Of a stretch of 7,679 nt of DNA, positions 1 to 6,900 are shown piece by piece; position 1 is the stretch's first letter, and each line of letters opens with the position of its first letter. Below the pieces are notes generated by a model. The model saw nothing but the letters and a program-made list of their open reading frames with translations, made no database searches and had not been told where the DNA came from. Location: assembly GCA_003484865.1 (NCBI GenBank), contig DMZT01000479.1, positions 3,328 to 11,006 of the forward strand. The letters are read 5' to 3'. This stretch comes from Stenotrophomonas sp. Lineage in GTDB: Bacteria; Pseudomonadota; Gammaproteobacteria; Xanthomonadales; Xanthomonadaceae. The translations under genes were made by a program, and so were the position numbers.

Positions 1-525
1 CAACTCCGGAGGCCCGGTCCATCCGGCCCTCATTTTACCGTCTTGCCTCGCCGGGGAATAGGTAGATTCCATGGCTGGGCAAACCAAGCGCGATACGAGC
101 CCGGCGGGATTGAAAGTACGCTTTGGGAAGCGCGCCCCGGCGGCGAAGCCCAGCTGGACGCTAGTTGCCGGCGCAAGGAACGGTTTCGGCAAAAGCTTCG
201 TGCGCCACACCTCGGCGATCTCAAGGCGCTCGTGGAGCTGTTCTCGCCCTTGATCGCAAGCGAGCAGTTGCTGCAGCTAACCACCTAGACCCCGTCGCAC
301 ATGACGGCGTAGACCTTCCCGTCAGGGCGTGAGGCAACGGAGCGTCATGGAAGTCCGGGGGGGAGTATGGCGGGCAATCCTACGGCTTGCCGTACGGCTG
401 AGGTGTGCCTGCGAATCCGCCACACGTCCTCCAAAGCCATCCAGCAACTGTTGTTGAATGTCTCCCCCGTTGTGGGAGCGGAATGCCTCTTAGATACTGT
501 GAAAATGACGCGACAGGCCATGACT
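1..525. other. Gene-poor stretch downstream of the BLUF gene
   Basis: No gene is recognised here. A frame on the plus strand ending with TAG at 286-288 has mostly G/C-ending codons over its last 40 codons (roughly 168-285) and could be the 3' remnant of a decayed gene, but I recognise no family and there is no ribosome binding site at its apparent start. On the minus strand an ATG at 33-31 opens a frame (MRAGWTGPPEL) that leaves the window after 11 residues, too short to judge. The stretch also holds a run of seven G (357-363), overlapping palindromes at 381-398, a 5-bp hairpin (462-466 with 474-478) and an inverted repeat at 497-531 overlapping the BLUF stop codon. None has a T tract typical of an intrinsic terminator. 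Confidence 0.5.
381..398. repeat. Overlapping palindromes
   Basis: TACGGC-TT-GCCGTA (381-394) overlaps the perfect 10-bp palindrome GCCGTACGGC (389-398), so three arms of the same CCGTA/TACGG unit lie within 18 bp. It could be a protein-binding site or a tight hairpin; no associated gene or repeat family is recognised. Confidence 0.35.
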
Positions 526-531
526 TCACAG
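497..531. repeat. 7-bp inverted repeat overlapping the BLUF stop codon
   Basis: CTGTGAA (497-503) and TTCACAG (525-531) are exact reverse complements separated by 21 nt, and the right copy contains the BLUF stop codon (528-526 on the minus strand). There is no T tract after it on the minus strand, so it is not a standard intrinsic terminator; the half-sites look like those of CRP/Clp but their spacing is far too wide. It may form a 3' stem on the BLUF mRNA or be chance. Confidence 0.3.
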
Positions 532-993
532 CAGTGGGCTACCTCTCGGACCAGTGTTGAGCGGCCCCACATCGACATAGGGAATCACCAGTTGGGCGAC
601 GCCCTCAATACCGGTCGGGACTTGGTCGATATCCACTTCGTCGCGGCTGCCCAGCCCCCGCCAGTCGCTCACCTCTGCGATACGGAGGTCTTCAGTTTCC
701 ACCGGCAACCAGCGCATGGACCAGTACGGGAGGCGTCTCGGGCCACCTTCGCTGCGGCCTAGCTCTATGACGCCCAGATGGCTGGTAGCGTTGATGATCC
801 GGGAATAGGCCAGGGCCAACCCTTCCTCCGGCCCTTCAAGGTACTGAAGGGACCTTTTGCCATCGGTGAGCAATACCCCGGTAACGCCCGCGATTGCGTT
901 ATGGGCAGCGGCGTCCTTGGCCAGGTCGTCAATTTGGTCAAAGGTCAGCCCGGGTATAGCCTGGCTGCAGTAGACGAGTACGTGCAGGGGCAT
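526..993 (-). CDS. BLUF-domain blue-light photoreceptor, short stand-alone type
   Basis: This 155-residue protein is a blue-light sensor using FAD (BLUF family), probably cytosolic. The BLUF domain fills residues 2-95. The residues needed for the photocycle are visible: Tyr8 in VLVYCSQ, Asn32 in AHNAIAGVTGVLL, Gln50 in SLQYLEGPEE, and Trp91 and Met93 in YWSMRW. The pattern lines up with the AppA BLUF core. No output domain follows; the 60-residue tail resembles in length that of PixD/BlrB-type short BLUF proteins, which signal by protein-protein contact. The start at 993 is chosen because the domain begins right after it and a near-perfect Shine-Dalgarno sequence lies at 998-1008; the same frame stays open upstream to 1383 but that part resembles no protein. 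No partner gene such as an EAL, GGDEF or regulator protein is adjacent, so its output is unknown. The family call is firm, the role is not. Confidence 0.93.
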   Translation of the reverse strand: MPLHVLVYCSQAIPGLTFDQIDDLAKDAAAHNAIAGVTGVLLTDGKRSLQYLEGPEEGLALAYSRIINATSHLGVIELGRSEGGPRRLPYWSMRWLPVETEDLRIAEVSDWRGLGSRDEVDIDQVPTGIEGVAQLVIPYVDVGPLNTGPRGSPLL

Positions 994-997
994 CGTG

Positions 998-1008
998 CCT
1001 CCCTCCTT
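998..1008 (-). promoter_or_regulatory. Strong Shine-Dalgarno sequence of the BLUF gene
   Basis: On the minus strand this reads AAGGAGGGAGG. It contains two overlapping GGAGG-like cores, 4 and 8 nt before the ATG at 993-991. It is the strongest ribosome binding site in the window and fixes the BLUF start. Confidence 0.85.
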
Positions 1009-1060
1009 GATTCTCGCCCCCCCCCGATTGGCGCGACCCTGCACCCGTCCACGGGCTGCG

Positions 1061-1088
1061 TGTATACCGCGCGACGGTTTTCGGATAA
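1061..1088 (-). promoter_or_regulatory. Possible sigma-70 promoter for the BLUF gene
   Basis: Read on the minus strand there is TATACA (1066-1061), a good -10 match, preceded after 16 nt by TTATCC (1088-1083), a poor -35 match with three of six bases. Transcription would start near 1054 and give a leader of about 60 nt containing the G9 tract and the Shine-Dalgarno sequence. Such matches arise by chance, so this is only a candidate. Confidence 0.25.
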
Positions 1089-1362
1089 GCGGTAGGGTAT
1101 GGAGCACGCGTTCGTTCTGTTCCGAGCATGGCCAGACATGTACGGCCAATTTGTCCAGACGCCGATGCGCAACGCAGGCAGTCTGGGTCGCCCACAGTCG
1201 CGGGCAATTTGTCGTCCATGACGGCGAGCTACAGCCTGGCTCCGTCACAACGAGCTGCCGTAAGTCTTGAGGAGCCGGGCTGGTGCCGCAGCGGATAGCT
1301 GGCAGACCCGAATCTCGGTCGGTGAGCACGAAGCGGTCATCGACACTTAGTGGGAGCTCTGT

Positions 1363-1800
1363 TTGGCGACACTGCACGAGCACGTGGGAGCTGATGACCC
1401 GCTATTTCGTCCGGTCGCGGCCTGGATAATGGCCTTCGATGCTCGGGCAGCTGTGGCTTCGATCAAGGACGAAACCGGCGGCCCGGGCGCGCTAGTGCTC
1501 GCCCACCGACAGCAGTCAAGGCCGACGAGCGCTACAGATTGGCAAGGCATGGGTCAAGCAGTGTCCGCTTTCAGCCAGAAGCGAAAGTACGCTTCACCCT
1601 CGATAACGATCCCTAATCACCCGTCCTATCCCGCGCCCGCACTCGGACGAAAAGCGGGTAGCTGGGAAAGGCAGCCCTCCCAACCGGCCGCTGATCGTCC
1701 ACTCCGCGCCGATCACCCCGCTTCACCGCCCAGGTCTCGATCCAGCATGCAATCGATGAAAGCCCGCAACGCCGGCAGCATATGCCGTCGGCTCGAGTAG
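1363..1800 (+). CDS. Doubtful hypothetical frame, TTG start
   Basis: A 145-codon frame begins at a TTG preceded, after 6 nt, by GGGAG (1352-1356); an in-frame TAG at 1348-1350 excludes an earlier start. The first 60 residues (LATLHEHVGADDPLF and onward) look reasonably protein-like, but I recognise no family. Against it: third codon positions are only moderately G/C-rich, the last 88 bases run antisense through the 3' end of the LysR-type gene, and the C-terminal half is low-complexity and proline/arginine rich. It may be a chance frame or a decayed gene. No function is offered. Confidence 0.17.
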   Translation: MATLHEHVGADDPLFRPVAAWIMAFDARAAVASIKDETGGPGALVLAHRQQSRPTSATDWQGMGQAVSAFSQKRKYASPSITIPNHPSYPAPALGRKAGSWERQPSQPAADRPLRADHPASPPRSRSSMQSMKARNAGSICRRLE

Positions 1801-2627
1801 TACAGGTAAAGGCCAGGGACCTTGGGCGACCAGTCCGCCAGCACGCGCCGCAGTCGGCCATCGCGCAGTGCCTCGGCGATGTCATCATCGTTATAGGCGT
1901 ACAGGATTCCAAGTCCCTGCAACGCTGCGGGCACGATGATGTCCTGGTGGTTGGAGATCACGTTTCCTTCCCCAAAGAACTCGACCGTTTTCCCCGCTTT
2001 ACTGAACTCCCAGCCCGCAATCCTGCCGCTGCCGGGGAAGCGCCAAAGGATGCAGGCGTGTCGGCTCAGGTCCTCAGGCGTTCTGGGTTCACCGTGGCGG
2101 GCAAGGTAGTCCGGGGATGCGACGGCAAGCAGTTCGACATCCGGCGTCATTCGGACCGCAACCATGTCCTTCTGCACGCGATTGCCCACGCGGATGCCGG
2201 CATCGAAGCCTTCGCCGGCGATGTCGCTCAGGGCGTCATTGATCACGATGTCCAAGACCACATCGGGATGGGCACCTGCGAAACGCCCAAGCCGAGGCGC
2301 GATCAGTCGCTTGGCAGCCATGCTGAGCGTGTTAATGCGCAGCGTTCCCGAGGCACGTGTCCGTGTGTCTACCGCCTCCGCCACGGCCGCGTCCATTTCC
2401 CGCAGCATGGGCGCCATGCGTTCGTGCAGCCGCCTGCCCGGCTCGGTGGGAGAAACGCTGCGCGTGGTCCGGTTCAACAGGCGCACACCCAGTCGCGCCT
2501 CCAGCTGGCGGATGGTCTGACTGAGGGCGGACCGGGAGAGTCCCAGGTGATCGGCCGCCTTGGCGAAGCTTGACCTGTCCACGATGGCGACGAACGCCTT
2601 CAGTTCTGCGAATTCAGAGCCGCGCAT
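1713..2627 (-). CDS. LysR-type transcriptional regulator (CrgA-like)
   Basis: This 304-residue protein is a full-length LysR-type DNA-binding regulator. The winged helix-turn-helix covers about residues 6-64, with the hallmark stretch SFAKAADHLGLSRSALSQ (20-37) and the wing LLNRTTRSVSPTEPG (50-64). A linker helix follows (66-89), then the periplasmic-binding-protein-like effector domain (94-297), including the segment FDAGIRVG (141-148) typical of the CrgA-like subgroup. Length is normal for the family. The start at 2627 gives the expected N-terminus; the Shine-Dalgarno sequence before it is weak. The gene is divergent from the NTF2-like/SDR pair, the usual arrangement for a LysR-type regulator and its target, so it probably controls that pair and itself. 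The effector is unknown; substituted phenols, quinones or aldehydes are common guesses for such neighbourhoods but nothing here shows it. Confidence 0.95.
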   Translation of the reverse strand: MRGSEFAELKAFVAIVDRSSFAKAADHLGLSRSALSQTIRQLEARLGVRLLNRTTRSVSPTEPGRRLHERMAPMLREMDAAVAEAVDTRTRASGTLRINTLSMAAKRLIAPRLGRFAGAHPDVVLDIVINDALSDIAGEGFDAGIRVGNRVQKDMVAVRMTPDVELLAVASPDYLARHGEPRTPEDLSRHACILWRFPGSGRIAGWEFSKAGKTVEFFGEGNVISNHQDIIVPAALQGLGILYAYNDDDIAEALRDGRLRRVLADWSPKVPGLYLYYSSRRHMLPALRAFIDCMLDRDLGGEAG

Positions 2628-2726
2628 TGTGCACTCGTTTCTACATAGCCTGCTCAGATAGTAGGTGATTCTGTTACCACAAAGAACGAGTCAATCTGGC
2701 GCCGTCCACCACAACGGAGACCTGAC
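2628..2726. promoter_or_regulatory. Divergent control region with a 7-bp inverted repeat
   Basis: This 99-bp intergenic region must hold the promoters of both the lysR-type gene and the NTF2-like/SDR unit. ACTCGTT at 2633-2639 and its exact reverse complement AACGAGT at 2685-2691 lie 52 bp apart, about five helical turns, a separation like that of the paired sites bound by LysR-type tetramers. Smaller dyads lie between them: TCA-N9-TGA (2654-2668) and TTCT-N10-AGAA (2669-2686). I cannot point to a convincing -35/-10 pair for either gene. The function as a control region follows from its position; the operator assignment is an inference. Confidence 0.5.
2716..2720 (+). promoter_or_regulatory. 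Ribosome binding site of the NTF2-like gene
   Basis: GGAGA lies 6 nt before the ATG at 2727 and supports that start over the other-frame candidate at 2665. Confidence 0.7.
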
Positions 2727-3056
2727 ATGCAAAGACTCGATCTTCCCGAACCGATCGCGGCCTATTTTGTCGCCGACCAGCACGACGGCCGGGCGGTTGC
2801 CCGCTGCTTCACGCCCAACGGGCGCGTGCTGGATGAAAGGACTACCCATTCAGGTACAGCTGCGATCGAAGCATGGAAAGACGCCTCCTCGGCGAAATAC
2901 ACCTATGTCGCCCACCCCCGAGCGGTGGAGACGCTGGATCGCAGCTATATCGTGACCAGCGAAGTGTCGGGCAACTTCCAGGGCAGCCCGGTTGACCTGC
3001 GCTACATCTTCATTCTGGAACGCGGCAAGATCGCCTCGCTGGAGATTGCCCCATGA
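2727..3056 (+). CDS. NTF2-like (SnoaL-type) small protein
   Basis: This 109-residue protein has the pattern of the NTF2-like/SnoaL fold: an N-terminal helix pair with AAYFVADQHDGRAVARCFTP (11-30), a strand with GRVLDERTTHSG (32-43), the helix AAIEAWKDASSAKYTY (45-60), and the C-terminal sheet with SGNFQGSPVDLRYIFILERG (81-100) ending in LEIAP. Members bind small hydrophobic ligands; some are isomerases, cyclases or hydrolases, many have no proven activity. It has no signal peptide and should be cytosolic. The start is supported by GGAGA 6 nt upstream. The stop overlaps the start of the SDR gene (ATGA at 3053-3056), so the two are translated together. From the pairing I infer that it acts on or carries the same ligand as the SDR, under control of the divergent LysR-type regulator. 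The reaction is unknown. Confidence 0.88.
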   Translation: MQRLDLPEPIAAYFVADQHDGRAVARCFTPNGRVLDERTTHSGTAAIEAWKDASSAKYTYVAHPRAVETLDRSYIVTSEVSGNFQGSPVDLRYIFILERGKIASLEIAP

Positions 3057-3835
3057 CCTTCGATCTTCAATTGACAGGCAAGCGGGTGCTGGTGACAGGC
3101 GGTGCCCGTGGCCTGGGTGCTGCGGTCGTCGATCTGTTATCGAGGCTGGGGGCACGTGTCGTGGCGGCCGCGCTATCGGCGCCGAAGAACCCTGTCGATG
3201 GCGTGCACTATGTAGCGGCGGATCTCGCTACCGCCGAAGGCGTACGCCAGACGTGGGAGGTAACCACACGCCATCTCGGCACCCTCGACATTCTGATCAA
3301 CGTGGTGGGCGGGTCGTCGGCGCCGGCGGGTGGCTTCGCTCGGCTGGACGATATGGAGTGGACCAAAGCGCTCGATCTGAACTTGATGTCGGCGGTGCGG
3401 ATGGATCGCACCTGCTTGCCCGCCATGATCGCCCAGGGCGCGGGAGTGATTCTGCATGTGACGTCGATCCAGCGCCTACTGCCGCTGCATGACGCCACGA
3501 TTGCCTATGCCGCAGCGAAGGCGGCGTTGTCCACCTACAGCAAGGCCCTCTCCAAGGAAGTCACCCCCAAGGGGGTGCGCGTGGTCCGCGTGTCGCCGCG
3601 CTGGATCGAGACAGACGCTGCGATCGCCTTCGTCGAGCGGATTGCCTCCAATGCAGGCACAGATTATGAGGGTGCCAAACAGCAGGTCATGCAGGGGCTG
3701 GGCGGCATTCCGCTGGGGCGCCCAGCCAAGCCAGCCGAGGTAGCCGATCTGATTGCGTTCCTGGTCTCGCCGCGGGCGGCGTCCATCTCCGGCGCGGAGT
3801 ACACAATCGATGGCGGCACGGTGCCGACCGCCTGA
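3053..3835 (+). CDS. Short-chain dehydrogenase/reductase (SDR), classical type
   Basis: This 260-residue protein is a classical SDR oxidoreductase using NAD(P)H on a carbonyl or hydroxyl substrate. The Rossmann motif TGGARGLG is at 15-22, the adenine-contact Asp at 57 (AADL), and the catalytic set is Asn110, Ser138, Tyr152 and Lys156 (YAAAK). The usual NNAG motif is replaced by NVVGG (83-87), which I recall as normal for the SDR subgroup with HVTSIQ...LPLHDAT. The C-terminal IDGGTVPT (252-259) is also typical. One oddity: the conserved loop after strand six reads SPRW (181-184) where relatives have SPGW, so the Gly of the SDR Pro-Gly motif is Arg183. The start codon overlaps the stop of the NTF2-like gene, indicating translational coupling and one operon. 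The substrate cannot be deduced; FabG itself is unlikely, because no fatty-acid genes are nearby. Confidence 0.95.
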   Translation: MTFDLQLTGKRVLVTGGARGLGAAVVDLLSRLGARVVAAALSAPKNPVDGVHYVAADLATAEGVRQTWEVTTRHLGTLDILINVVGGSSAPAGGFARLDDMEWTKALDLNLMSAVRMDRTCLPAMIAQGAGVILHVTSIQRLLPLHDATIAYAAAKAALSTYSKALSKEVTPKGVRVVRVSPRWIETDAAIAFVERIASNAGTDYEGAKQQVMQGLGGIPLGRPAKPAEVADLIAFLVSPRAASISGAEYTIDGGTVPTA

Positions 3836-3940
3836 GGTTGCGCCGCGACCATTCGGGCCGCTCGCACTCGCGCCCTTCACAGCAACCACGCCACCCCGAA
3901 TGCAACTATGCAAGGACGCGACCTCCCCCCTCGGTAAACC
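3836..3940. promoter_or_regulatory. Gap before the glucan synthase gene, with an 8-bp inverted repeat
   Basis: This 105-bp region separates the SDR stop from the synthase ATG. It carries a perfect inverted repeat, CATTCGGG (3850-3857) and CCCGAATG (3895-3902), with a 37-nt spacer. I see no T-tract terminator for the SDR operon and no convincing -35/-10 pair; the synthase may have its own promoter here or be read through from the SDR operon. An operator or an RNA stem are both possible for the repeat. Confidence 0.35.
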
Positions 3941-6900
3941 ATGCCCCACTTTCGCCGTCTTTTTGGTCGTTGGCTCCGCCTGCGTCGTCTTGTCCGTTGG
4001 CGCTGGCGTGAGCGCCAGGCCTCGGTCCCGGCCATCGAAGCCACCGAGGTCCCCCTGCGTGCCGCGCTGTACAGCGTTGAACAGATGGAGGTGTACGGCC
4101 GCGCCCTTGCGCGCCAGCACCGGGTGCGGATGCGGCCTGGCGCAGAGCGCCTGCTCGATCGCCTGCAGGCCAACGAGCGTGTCCTGGAAGATGCCAACAC
4201 GCTGCTGAGCAACGTAGTGCGCGAACAGCGGCCGGTGACCCCCGCCGGGGAATGGCTGCTCGACAACTACTACCTGATCGAAGAACAGATCCAGACCGCG
4301 CGCCGCCACCTGCCACGCGGCTACAGTCGGCAGCTGCCGTCGCTTGTCGCCGGCCCCTCGGCCGGGTTGCCGCGGGTGTATGAGCTGTCGATGCAGGCCA
4401 TCGCGCATGGGGATGGCCGGATTGACGGCGATACGCTGGGCCGCTTCATCGCCTCGTACCAGTCGCTCGCGCCGCTGAGCCTGGGCGAACTGTGGGCCGT
4501 TCCCATCATGCTGCGTCTGGCCCTGCTGGAGAATCTGCGGCGTATGGCCGCACGGGTGATGCGCGACGGGACGGACCGTGGCCTGGCGGCCCAATGGGCG
4601 GACAACCTCAATCGCGCGGCGTCCGACACCCCGACCGATGTCGTCCTGGTGGTGGCCGACATGGCACGCTCCGAGCCGCCCTTGACCGGCGCGTTCATCG
4701 CCGAGCTGACCCGCTCGCTGCAAGGGCGCGGCGGCGCGTGGGCCATGCCCGTCGCCTGGCTGGAACAGTGGGCCGCCGCGGCTGGGCAGCGCATCGACGA
4801 GCTGGTCGCCGCCGAGGGGCAGCAACAAGCGGCGGATCAGGTCTCCATCGGCAACAGCATCGGCAGCCTGCGCTTCCTCTCCACCATGGATTGGCGCACC
4901 TTTGTCGAAGACATGAGTGTGGTCGAGCAGCGGCTGCGGGAAGACCCGATGGCCGTCTATCCGCAGATGGATTTCGGCACCCGCGACGCCTATCGCCATG
5001 TCGTAGAGAAGATCGCCCGCGGTAGTCGCGTCGCCGAAGAACGCGTTGCGACCATCGCATTGGACCTGGCACGGGCCGCTGAGCCGCTCGATGGGCCACG
5101 TACGCACGTGGGCTATTGGCTTGTCGGCGAAGGCGTGGACGCCACCGTGGACGCGGTGGCCGAGGCAGCACCGCGCCACCGCAAGGCCCGACTACGGGCG
5201 CATCGCGTGCCACTTGCCCTGTACCTGCTGCCGATCGCCCTGCTGGCCGTGGTGGCCACCGCTGGCCTGCTGGCCTCGGGCAGTGGCGCCGTGCCCGTGT
5301 GGCTGGCCGCACTGTTCGGGCTGCTGGTGTTCAGCGAGCTGGGCATCGTTTTGGTGAACTGGACCGCCACGGTACTGGTCACCCCCCGGCCGCTGCCCAA
5401 GCTCGATTTCAGCGAAGGCATCCCTGTGGCCTGCTCCACCGTGGTCGCGGTCCCCTCGATGCTGTCCAGCATTGACGGCATCGATGTCCTGACCGAAGCG
5501 CTGGAGGTCCGCTTCCTGGCCAACCGCGATCCTCAGCTGCGCTTTGTGCTGCTGACGGACTTCCTCGACGCTGCGGCCGCCGAGACGCCGACGGACGACA
5601 CCCTGCTTGCGCATGCCGTGGAGCGGATCGAGGAATTGAACAGTCGCTACGCGGCCGAGCGCGGCGATCGCTTCTACCTGTTGCACCGCCCCAGGCAATG
5701 GAACCCGGGTGAAGGGGTGTGGATGGGACTCGAGCGCAAGCGCGGCAAGCTGGCAGCGCTCAATGCCCTGCTCCGCCAAGGCGATGCGACCGCGTTCATG
5801 CGCACCGTCGGTGACACGGCCGCCTTGGTCGGGGTCCGCTACGTCATCACCCTAGATTCGGACACGCAGCTCCCGCGGGATGCCGCACGCGCCTTCGTCG
5901 CCACGTTGGCGCACCCGCTCAACCGCCCGCGCTTCGATCCGGCGCTGCAACGCGTGGTGGAGGGCTACGGCATCCTGCAGCCCAGCGTCGGCACCAGTCT
6001 GGGCACGCGCCGCACCTCGCGGTTTGCGCGGATGTTCGGCAGCGAGCCCGGCATCGATCCGTACTCGCGCATGGTCTCGGATGTCTACCAGGACCTGTTC
6101 GACGAAGGCTCGTTCGTGGGCAAGGGCATCTATGACGTCGAAGCGTTCGAGCATGCGCTCGAGGGCCGCCTGCCCGAGAACCGCATCCTCAGCCACGACC
6201 TGCTGGAAGGCTGCTATGCACGCGCCGGCCTGGTCAGCGATGTGCGCCTATACGAGGACTATCCCGAACGCTACGCCGCCGATGCCAAGCGCCGTGCGCG
6301 CTGGATCCGCGGCGACTGGCAGCTGTTGCCCTGGTTGATGCCGTGGACACCGCGCCCGGGATCGGGATGGGAACGCAACCGGCTCAGCCTGCTGTCGCGC
6401 GGCAAGTTGCTGGACAACCTGCGCCGGAGCCTGGTGCCGATCGCCGCCTTGGCCTTGCTGGTGGCGGGTTGGCTGTATGCCGAAAACCCGGCTGCGTGGA
6501 CGGCATGGGTGCTGGCGCTGTGGTTCGCGCCGCCGCTGATCGGCATGCTGCGCGATGCGCTGAGCGTTCCGGACGACACGCCGCTGGAAGCGCACTACAT
6601 CATGGTCGGGCGCGGCACGCTGCAGTCGTTGCTGCGCGCGGCCACCCAGGTCGCGTGTCTGCCCTACGAAGCGTTGCTGGCCGGTGGCGCGGTGCTGCGC
6701 ACGCTCTGGCGCATGACCGTCACCCGCCGCCATCTGCTGCAATGGAACCCCTCCAGCGAAGTCGAGCGCCGCCTCGGTAGCGACCGCGGCGCGGAATGGC
6801 GGGTGATGGCGCCGGCGTCGGTGCTGGCGGTTGCGCTGGCGGCGGTCGTGGCCAGCGTGGCTCCGCACGCCCTGCCTGTCGCCCTGCCCCTGCTGTTGGC

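Larger units (their letters stand above)
994..1712. other. Gene-poor 719-bp gap between the BLUF and lysR-type genes
   Basis: No confident gene is seen on either strand. The right part of the stretch (994-1100) is the leader and candidate promoter of the BLUF gene, including a run of nine C at 1017-1025 (G9 on the BLUF sense strand). The middle part (about 1100-1340) gives no protein-like translation in any frame. From 1363 a doubtful plus-strand frame begins, listed separately. A perfect 6-bp stem with a 6-nt loop lies at 1578-1595 (GAAGCG, then CGCTTC) without a T tract. By eye, base and codon use here are less G/C-biased at third positions than in the flanking genes, which fits non-coding or decayed DNA. 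Confidence 0.5.

Noticed and set aside
1..33. Partial gene on the minus strand starting at ATG 33-31
   Set aside because: Only 11 residues are visible, with no clear ribosome binding site and no recognisable sequence.
497..531. TGTGA...TCACA half-sites resembling a CRP/Clp operator
   Set aside because: The half-sites are separated by 23 nt instead of 6, and they overlap the BLUF stop codon rather than a promoter.
1147..1213. CAATTTGTC twice (1147-1155 and 1205-1213) as paired binding sites
   Set aside because: A 9-bp match over this length is common by chance and the sites lie far upstream of the BLUF start with no further symmetry.
994..1383. N-terminal extension of the BLUF protein in the same frame up to 1383
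   Set aside because: The extension resembles no domain, has poor codon bias and would bury the strong Shine-Dalgarno sequence at 998-1008.
112..1594. 12-bp direct repeat GAAAGTACGCTT at 112-123 and 1583-1594 as possible ends of an inserted element around the BLUF gene
   Set aside because: A 12-mer repeat is expected about once or more by chance in 7.7 kb, the flanks do not match, and no transposase or integrase lies between.
3876..3910. TTCACA with GAATGC or ACTATG as a promoter for the synthase gene
   Set aside because: The -10 match is poor for one spacing and the spacing is too long for the other.
3476..5179. Long open frame (567 codons) on the minus strand antisense to the SDR and synthase genes
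   Set aside because: It is a high-GC shadow: low-complexity Gly/Arg/His/Gln-rich translation crossing two well-supported genes in the opposite direction.
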